A stretch of DNA of 64,000 nucleotides from Cycas panzhihuaensis (Eukaryota; Cycadophyta). Below the pieces are notes generated by a model. It ran no database searches and was not told the origin of the DNA. It worked only from the letters and a program-made list of their open reading frames with translations. Shown here piece by piece: positions 56,177-64,000 of this stretch (position 1 is the first letter of the stretch; every line of letters starts with the position of its first letter). The DNA is taken from positions 142,793,741 to 142,857,740 of the forward strand of contig CM041465.1 of the NCBI GenBank assembly GCA_023213395.1. Direction: 5' to 3'. The translations under genes and the position numbers were made by a program.

Positions 56177-58712
56177 AATTTTTCTATTTGTAAAGCCATC
56201 ATTTAGGTGTTCATAGCTATCATTTGGGTGTTCAAAGGCATGTTTGGATAAGCCAGCTATAGAAGAGTCGATGAGGAGTATCTGTGCTCCTATTCTATAT
56301 CTTCTCTTGCTTTACAAAGTCTCAGTCTTTGCCTTATTCATTCTATCTTTGAAAAGCATTCTTGCTAGTCATTTTATGTTTGAATATATCATGTTTGCAT
56401 GATTGATTTGCATTTGGGTCATATTTGATATATGCTTATGTAACGAGCAAAGCATCTTTGTACATATGAACTTGCACTTATTTGTGTTGTCACATCAAGA
56501 ATTTTGGAGAGGTTGTTTGGTTCTGGGACTTGGTCTGAGGTGCATCATCATCTTTCTTTTTCAAAAAAGGGCTATATTATCTTCTTGTCCCTTCTCTATG
56601 CCATTGTCTCATAGTAAAGTCTATATCGTCTCCTTGCTTTAAAATCTTAGTCAAAGTTTATATGGTCTATTGCATCTGTTCACCACCAAATGTGCTTAAA
56701 CATCATACCAATTCTTCTTGAAAATGATTCACAACCTTCCCTTTGCTATGTGTTTACTATTAGTCTTACTTGTGTGATTAGGTGGATGATTATGTTTTGT
56801 GGCTTGTTCTTGAACTGTTGCCTTAGGCTAGTTAACACCATGCCAAAAGCAGATGATTTCATTCCTAGATGGTTAACATCCTTGACCTTTTCTGGTTCAA
56901 CACCATCAGCCTATGATGCAATCTTAGTCATTTCTCATCCTTGATCATCAATGTGTCTCGAGTACCTTCCTTTTCTTGGTGACTACCTTAGATACTAAGC
57001 TTTCCTTTTGCCATTGTTCTTGCTCTTCGAGATATGCTTGTGTTTGTCGACTGCCATTATGGAGATGAAACTATATATTGCACAAACTTCATAAATATCT
57101 AACTAAAATGCTTTGACAAAAGACCCTCCCTTCTGACCCTACACGACAGGTTGAATGACAATGTTGCCATTGCCCTTATTGAAGGAAGCATGCTATGGTC
57201 TAGAGTCGAGAGCATATCAATACTTTATTTGTATGGATACGTTCAATAGTTAGGAAGAATGTTAGGATCCTATTTTTACCAATTATCGGATTCTAGTCAC
57301 TTATTAAGGCCTACAAGAAGCACGACATGTGGGTTTTTCATATTAGTTAGGAAACTTAAATTAATGAAACTGGCTTGAGATTTGTGAGATTTTGAGGAAA
57401 ACAAGCAAAATAAATAAATAAATAGGAATCAAGTCAAATATCCTTTTGAGAGATTTTATACCGATGTTACAATTTCAGATCTTTCAGATGCCTTGCAAAA
57501 TGTTTTTTAATAACAATGACATGGACCTTCCGATTATACTGGTGGATGCTCTTGTGTTTTGTTAGCACCGTTCAATTGTTTCTTATTATTTCTTTAGAAG
57601 TGAATCATAGTTTTGATTTACACATGGTAGAATTTGCCTATTCAAAAGTTGGTAAAGTTTATTATATCAAATATTTTTTGAAGCATGATGCATGTCTGAT
57701 TTTTCTCTTTGACCATGGACTGCCTCCTTTGCATTTGCACATCCGTCTACTTGCATTACGCCAGACAAAGTTTGCTACACATCTTCTGCTTGGGCTATGT
57801 TGAAAAAGGGAAAATCTTATAAATATTTACATGAACCAATATTTGCACTTTGCGTGGACTTAATAATTGTGCCTTTGAATTATACTTGTCATAGAGATAT
57901 TTGCACAAACATGATTTTAATGTATATTTTTTGAAAATTTTAATTATATTTCATAGGTTGTTGAGTTCTACTGTCCTATGTCCCTCTTTGTCATACAACT
58001 TTCAGGTCACATTACAAAGAAAATCGACCAAGAGATCATCTTTTAAAGTGACCAATTTATTTTTCAAGGAAGTTGCTTTAAAACTAATACTTATTTCTGC
58101 TTTAGTAGCATTATATGTCACTAGTAAGACCCATTTTTAGTTCTGACAACTCTAAAGCATTGTACACTTATAGCTAAATGAAATGAATGGTCACTTGACT
58201 ATGTTTGGTTTTTGCTATCGCCTTTTAAATGGTTGAAAATTGATGAAATTTTTTTTTGAGATTTATGGACTAAAGGGTTCTTTATCCCTTTTGACCTCCT
58301 TATATTTTTTTAACGTATAACTTTGTAATTTAACATTAGAATTGAGTGCCGTTTGAGGTATTAGGTTCATATTTCAATCTTCTATTAAGTGGATGATTTC
58401 TTAAAATTTTTTTAAGTCATTTGATGTAATATTTTAATAACCAAAATTGATGTTAGTTTTGGACTTCATGCGTGATGACTCTTGAATAAATCTAGCAAAT
58501 TTCCATCTTGTAACCATTATTAATATAAAAATATTACTTTGAAGGAGGTTAAATCCTAATTAAGACACTTGTGCATATTCCAACATTAAAATTGGATAAG
58601 TCTTACTTACTTTTTGAATGCCTTTATTACCTTACTTAAGTATTATTTCTAATATTTCTTTTCAAGCACTTTACCTTTTCTAAGCTATTGCTTTTAAGAA
58701 AATGTTCTCATT
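56177..58712 (+). other. Element G leader, about 2.5 kb
   Basis: No domain found. The frames 56,403-56,642, 56,690-56,944, 57,516-57,803 and 57,901-58,140 have no family features. The F element has a leader of similar length, so the length belongs to the family. Confidence 0.5.
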
Positions 58713-59895
58713 ATGGCCTCAAGTATTAGTATTATAATAGTATAAAAATTTGATAGTATTAACTTTCTGAATTAGAGTAGAAGAATAAAACCCGTTTTTA
58801 TATCCAAGGATATGTGGGACTTGATTGAAATTGATTATGGAGCACTTGAAGACAATACCATTAAAGACCAAAAGAAGATCTATAAGAATAATAAGAAATG
58901 AGACAATGAAGCTTTGGTATTTATCTTTTGTGCTTTAGATGATCATCTTTTTTCAAGAATGAGTGAAGTATATACATCAAAAGAAGCATGAGATATATTG
59001 AAAACCACTTATGAAGGAGCAGTTGTATTGAAATTATAAACTTTAAAGAATAAGTTTAAGAACTCTAAAATGAATAACAATAAAGATAGGAATGACTTCA
59101 TCACAAAAATTCAAGGCTTAGTCAATCAAATAAGAACTTTAGAAGAGGTCATAAGTAAATAAAGAGTAATAGAAAAGAATTTAAGATATGTAACTGACAT
59201 CAAAGGTTTGAGATGGTTGCCACAAGTATAGAGGTTTCTAAGGACCTAACTACTCTTAAAATAGATCAATTGAGTGCAATATTGCTAGTTGTTAAAGAGA
59301 AAAATAAGGGTAGTGAATTTCTAGAGCATGTATATGCCACTAAGGCAAAGATAAGGCCTACTTTTCAAAGAAAATGTTCTAGGGGAAGAGGATAATCCCT
59401 TAGAGGAAGAGGTCAATAATCTAGAAATAAAAATAAATTTTGAAGACAAAGTCAAGGTTGTCATCAAGGACAAAGTCATCTTTATCAAGGACAAAATCAA
59501 AGTCAAGGACAAAGGTATTTTTAAAGCCAATTCAATCAATACCAAAGATAAAATTTTGCACCTCAAGGAAGAGGTAGAGTTCAAAGTCCTAAGGGTAGAG
59601 GAATAATCAAATGTTTCTATTTCCATAGAAGTGGGCATTTGAAGAAAAAATATTTTACAAAACAATCTAACCTACAAAAGGGGATTGTTATACAACTATT
59701 AAAGGAAGGCAAAATAAAAGATTATTTCTATCGAGTTTTATGAAAGTTGGAAAAGAAGATAGTTAGTATATAGATTTAGGATACTCTGCCTATATGACAC
59801 ATAGAAAAGAGTGGTTTAAAGAATTAGACAACACTAAAGGAAGTAAGATTATGTTTGGTGATAATACCACTTAAGCAGCTATTGGTAAATAAAAG
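58713..59895 (+). pseudogene. Element G gag, decayed
   Basis: ATG at 58713 opens MASSISIIIV, matching the F start. UBN2 core: TSKEAxDILKTTYEGAVVLKL, NDFITKIQGLVNQIRTL. 59,213-59,395 stays open: SKDLTTLKIDQLS, LEHVYATKAKIRPTFQRKCSRGRG. Then an Arg-Gly/Gln-rich tract (SLRGRGQ, GQSHLYQGQNQSQGQ) and a zinc knuckle with two Cys lost (CFYFHRSGHLKKKYF, about 59,610). The protease start follows and is cut by H. Confidence 0.82.
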
Positions 59896-60217
59896 TGCAG
59901 AGGATAGAGTGGATCAATACTTCTTCAAGCCATATTCAAATGAGTAAAAAAATTCCAATATTCGAAGGTGGTATTAAAAAACCCCTAGGTGGTACACCCA
60001 TATTATTTATAATTGTGGGGAGCCCACCTCAACTCGATGTCAATTCAAAAAATTAAAAAAATAATAAATCAAAATAATAAACAAATGTACTTTGTCAGTT
60101 TTATGGCTCAAAGTTAGCTTGAGCAACTAATAATGGCCCAAGGATAGCTGATGGTATCCCACTGGTTCTCAAGGTCCATTTGCATACTAATTTAGCATAA
60201 TGGACATTATACTAACA
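59896..60217 (-). repeat. Element H 3' LTR
   Basis: About 322 bp. Right end ACTAACA (TGTTAGT on the - strand). The last ~149 bp (60069-60217) are repeated at 63616-63762. The left edge TGCAGAGG is inferred from where G homology stops. Confidence 0.7.
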
Positions 60218-60299
60218 TTCTTCCCCATAATGTCTATTATATATAACTCCAAGTTTTTCTCTAAATTTGTGGAACTTGATTTTTTCCAATGCCTTTATG

Positions 60300-61730
60300 A
60301 AGATATATGTCATTTAATCTTCTAGACTATAATACACCAACTCAATTTCGTCTACTTAGACCAATTCCTAAATGAAGTGATATTGAATCTCAATATGTTT
60401 AGTTTTGCCATAGAAGACCAGATTGTAAGTCATTTATATGGTGCTTTGATTATCACACCAAATCTTGGTAGGACCTTTATATTCCATCTGAAGATCATGT
60501 AGAAGTCATTGTAACCTTACTATCTCACATGCATTTAAAACCACTACTTTTTATTCTACTTCTATTGTAGATAAGAAATCTGTGTTTTGTTTCTTAGTGC
60601 TCCATGCAATGGCTGCTGAACCTAAACTGAATGTATACCATTAAGTAGATTTTCTGTTATCAATATCTCCTACCCAATCAGAATCTATATATCTAATCAA
60701 CCTGAAGCTTGGTAAAGATTTATAGTGTAATCCATAATCTGTTATACCCTTTTAAGTATCATAAAATCTGCTTAGTTATTTGTAAATGAGTGGATTTAGG
60801 ATCTTGCATGAACCTTGATACTACACTAATCACATGCATAATATCATGTTGCGTTGATGTCAAATATATTAATCTACTAATCAATTGTCTATAAAGAGTG
60901 TGATTCACTAGTGCAAAGTCATCAAGTTTAGATAGGTTAATGCCAACTTTAGCAAGTCTAACCAAGCCTTTACAATCACTCATCTTGAACTTTTGGAGTA
61001 ATTCCAAGGTATATTTTCTTTGAGAAATAAAAATATCGTCATCATCTTTCCACACTTCCAATCTTAGGAAGTAATGCATCAAGCCTAAATCATTTATTTT
61101 AAATTCTTTACACAAATCATCCTTGAACTTTTGTGAAAGGTGGGAGTCATTTCCTGTATAGACAGGGTCATCTACATAAAGTTCCATTGTCAAAATAGAA
61201 TGTCTTTTGATTTTGATATACAAATTTAAATCCGATTGAGTTATTTTGAATCCTTAGTCTCTAAAATATTTATTAATCCTAGAGTACCATGCTCTAGGTG
61301 CTTATTTTAATCTATAAACTGTCTTTTTTAGTTTGTACATTTTATCTTCTTTCCCTCTAACTTAAAAAACTTTTAGTTGTTGGACATATATATCCTCTTC
61401 AATATAGCTATTAAGGAATGCACTTTTGGCATCCATTTGATGAACATCCCAACTCTTTTGAGTAGCCAAACTCAACATCATATGGATTGTCTCTATTTAT
61501 GCAACATGAGTAAAGGTTTCACTATAGTCTATGCCTTCCTTTTGGGCATATCCTTTGGTTATGAGTCTAGCCTTATGTTTATCAATCAATCCATCAGATT
61601 TGAATTTGGTCTTATAGACCCATTTGATTCCAATGACTGTCTTGTTAGGAGGAAGGTCAATAAGTTCCCATGTATCATTCTTCACTATAGAATTGTATTC
61701 TTCTTCTATGTTTTTCTCCGATCATCATGA
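60300..61730 (-). pseudogene. Element H RT and RNase H, decayed
   Basis: From 61,685: NDTWELIDLPPNKTVIGIKWVYKTKFKSDGLI, ARLITKGYAQKEGIDYSETF. Then 60,759-61,223: catalytic MELYVDDPVYTGND (YVDD intact), INDLGLMHYFL, LELLQKFKMSDC, TLYRQLISRLIYLTSTQHDIMH. RNase H pieces 60,420-60,700 with stops (the SDWVGD region is degraded). Confidence 0.87.
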
Positions 61731-63000
61731 GTATTAGCCTCCTCAAAGGTGTGAGGCTAATGAGTTTCCATGACTTGACTTATAAGAGCAAAGTTCACCC
61801 AATGTGAATGGGTAGATCTTCTATCATAGATATTATCTAGAATATTATTTAAGTTATGGTTCCTTTGAATCCATCTAGGGAACCATTGTAGTTGAGGTTA
61901 AGAGGAGGTTCCCTCACCACTTAGTATACCAATGTTTTATCTTGGATCCTATCTAAGTGGCACATATGTGGACCTAGTAGATGAGTCAAAATTTATCATA
62001 ACACCTTTACCTTTATCTTAAACACAATCAAAGTGATAACAATTATTTTCTTTGAACACAATATTCTCATTGACCATGACCTTTCTTGCTTTGGGATCAT
62101 ATACTTTATAAGATTTGGAAACATAACTATAGCCAATAAATATATATTTAATGCTTTTATCATTTGGCTTAATCCTCTTTTATTTAGGGACATGGACATA
62201 AGTTAGGCAACCAAAGATTCTTAAATGATGGACAGTAAGTTTATATCTAGTCTATGCTTCTTTATGTATCATCCACCTAAGGGCCTTGGTGGTATACTTA
62301 TTAAGTAAGTAGATTGCAATGTGGATAGCTTCTACCTAAAACTTAGGTCTCAAGTTTTTATCTTTCAAAATGCACCTAGTTATTCAATTATGGTACGATT
62401 CTTTCATTTGACAACCCCATTTTGTTGAGGAGTGTAGGGGTTGGTGTGTTGTCTTTTGATGCTATGATGTATACAATAGGCATTAAACTCGTTTGAAATA
62501 AACTCTCCCCTATTATCTAATCTTAGGGAGAGTATTTTATGTCTACTTTATCTTTCTATAAAGGTTTTGAAGTTGATGAAACATTTGAATGCATCTGATT
62601 TAAACTTCAAGAAATAAACCCATATTTTCTTTATGTAAGCATTAATAAATGTAAGGAAATATTTAGCACTTACTAATGATGGGACATCCATAGGGCCACA
62701 AAGATTTGTATAGATTAGATGGAGTGGTCCTTTTTCTCTATAGCTACCATTAGGAAAACCTTCCCTATGTTGTTTTCCGAAGAGACAACCTTCACAAATA
62801 TCTTTGTTAGCTTCAATGTGAGGTAGCCCATCAATCATATCCATTTTCTTCATGAGAGCTAAACTGCTATAATTTAGATAGCCAAATTGTTTATTCCATA
62901 TATCATTATTAAGCTTGACTATAATTTTCAAAGCATAGTTATCTGATGGGATGAGAACTAGCTTGATGAGTCTATCATTGGTTATTTGTCCTTTGGTAAC
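61731..63000 (-). pseudogene. Element H integrase, decayed
   Basis: 62,548-62,931: IWNKQFGYLNYSSLALMKK, CEGCLFGKQHREGF, LHLIYTNLCGPMDVPSL, where the first catalytic Asp (YTDLCGP) is Asn, YFLTFINAYIKKIWVYFLKF. Then LRLDNRGEFIS (about 62,510) with the second Asp kept. The end at about 61,990-62,200 reads KPNDKSIKYIFIGYSYVSKSYKVYDP in a frame other than the open one there. Confidence 0.86.
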
Positions 63001-63615
63001 TATCGCTTTATTCTTCCTCTTATCCTTAATGATATATTCACCATTGCCAAATATAACTTTATAGTCTTAATCTATCATCTGTCCCACTGATAAAAAAATT
63101 TTCTTCAAAGTTGGTACATAGAGAACATTGTTTAAGTATCTATTTTCATTTGATTCTGTCATAAAGATTATAGTGCCCCTTCTAGTAGATTCGTGTGAGG
63201 TGTTATCTCCAAACATAATGGATCCCTTGCTAGTTCTATCAATGGTTTGAAATATCTCTTCTTTGTAGTCCATGTGAGTAGAGCAGCCATAATTAATGTA
63301 CCAAAGTCTTCTTCTTTCTTATATGCAACAAAGTTGGATAGGAATAGTTGATCATTTTCCTTTGTTTCAATAATTGTATTGGCACTACCCCTTATAGGAG
63401 GGTCATTCTCGGCAAAACACCTATCGTCTATATGACCAACTTTATTATAGAATGTACAATGAACTAGATCCCTTCTTTTATAGCTAAGACTCCAACTTCG
63501 AGGATTGGTTCTATTAATGGTAGTTATTCTTCCTCTTTCTAAGTATTGAGCTTAGTTATCCCTTTGTCTATTATTTGGATAATTGAAGTTGGCCCTTTGA
63601 GAGTTTATATGGCCT
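63001..63615 (-). pseudogene. Element H gag end and protease, decayed
   Basis: On the - strand from 63,615: GQGHINSQRANFNYPNN, then zinc knuckle CTFYNKVGHIDDRC with the second Cys now Tyr; protease start LINYGCSTHMDY (usual DSGCSxHM, Asp changed); 63,067-63,273 open: MFGDNTSHESTRRGTI, YLNNVLYVPTLKKIFLSVGQ. Confidence 0.8.
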
Positions 63616-63762
63616 TGACAATAAATAAATGTACTTTATTATCTTTTATGGCTCAAACTTGGCTTAAGTAGATGGTGGTAGCCTAAGGATGGCTGGTGGT
63701 AGCCCGTTAGTTCCTAAGGTCTATTTGCACACTAATTTAGTATAATGAATATTATACTAACA
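63616..63762 (-). repeat. Truncated 5' LTR of element H
   Basis: 147 bp matching 60069-60217, with the outer end ACTAACA kept. Inner part missing; it joins gag sequence directly. Confidence 0.78.
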
Positions 63763-64000
63763 ACAAATAAAATGTTTCAATATAAATAGATTTTAGAGAA
63801 ATAAGGTGTATAAATGATGTGCTTCATGTTCCAACACTTAAGAAAAATTGTTATTAGTGGGATAAATGATAAAATAAAAATACAAGATAATCTTTAACAA
63901 TAGGGAATACATTATTAAAGATAAGTTAGGGAACAAAGTAATAGTAGCTAAGGGATAAATGACTAGTGATAAATTATTCAAACTAGTCATTTCCCCAAAT
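63763..64000 (+). pseudogene. Element G protease to pre-integrase, resumed after H
   Basis: Matches F (- strand) at about 43,490-43,300: the ...LKKNCY-like stretch, then the MATNRLFKL-like block. Continues past the window edge. Confidence 0.72.

Larger units (their letters stand above)
59896..63762 (-). mobile_element. Element H: Ty1/copia retrotransposon inside element G
   Basis: - strand. Left (3') LTR about 59896-60217 with purine tract GACATTATGGGGAAGAA beside it. Right end 63616-63762 repeats only about 147 bp of the LTR and joins directly to the gag end, so leader, primer site and most of gag are gone. The same short sequence AAATAAAA flanks both sides (59,888-59,894 region and from 63,766). 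Integrase, RT and RNase H are present. Related to F and G. Confidence 0.85.
55878..64000 (+). mobile_element. Element G: Ty1/copia retrotransposon, F family, leaves the window
   Basis: 5' LTR 55878-56161, intact primer site, a leader of about 2.5 kb, gag from 58713, then split by H (59,896-63,762) and resumed at 63,763. The part after H matches the F region at 43,310-43,490 (- strand) on the way to integrase. Protease, integrase, RT and the 3' LTR lie mostly beyond 64,000. Decayed. Confidence 0.88.

Overview
The window is repeat-rich plant nuclear DNA, with no intact single-copy protein gene that I can recognise. LTR retrotransposons of the Ty3/gypsy and Ty1/copia types are nested inside each other, and all carry stop codons except one gag-like frame. 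Two cytosolic-type tRNA genes and plant-type primer sites (initiator-Met PBS in the copia elements) fit a seed plant with a large genome. A gymnosperm is a guess I cannot confirm from the sequence.

Layout, left to right. 1-~6,198: 3' part of a Tat-like gypsy element (element 1, + strand) with protease, RT, RNase H and integrase, then a second RNase H that looks like the archaeal-type extra domain of Tat elements. ~6,199-34,377: a second Tat-like element (C, + strand). It has ~3 kb LTRs, gag, protease, no RT or integrase, an antisense and apparently spliced plant-mobile-domain-like gene, and a terminal extra RNase H. C was hit by a 3.0 kb gag-only element (D, 12,647-15,667, - strand, TSD AAACC). 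Its 3' LTR was hit by a copia element (A, 23,212-33,405), which was itself hit by another copia element (B, 26,976-31,838, - strand, TSD TCTAG). 34,378-36,468: the 3' half of a second A-family copia element (A2), cut exactly at the end of C's 3' LTR. 36,812-37,187: a probable LTR of an unidentified element.

37,204-50,374: a gypsy element (E, - strand) with ~362 bp LTRs, split by a copia element (F, 40,290-47,288, - strand, TSD TTAGG). 50,375-55,877: the only stretch without recognisable transposon coding, holding tRNA-Gln(CTG), tRNA-Asn(GTT) and a 1.5 kb tract with strong purine and G-over-C skew. 55,878-64,000+: a copia element (G, + strand, same family as F) leaving the window on the right and split by another copia element (H, 59,896-63,762, - strand).

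No gene set here works as one pathway; the common theme is transposon turnover. Decay is dominated by C-to-T and G-to-A changes: CAA/CAG/CGA codons became stops, LTR ends TG became TA, primer sites lost G's, and integrase catalytic Asp or Glu became Asn or Lys in A, B, E and H. This is what long-term cytosine methylation is known to cause. The observations most worth following are the antisense PMD-like gene in C, the gag-only element D, the unmatched flanks of C, and the collapsed 5' LTRs of B and H.
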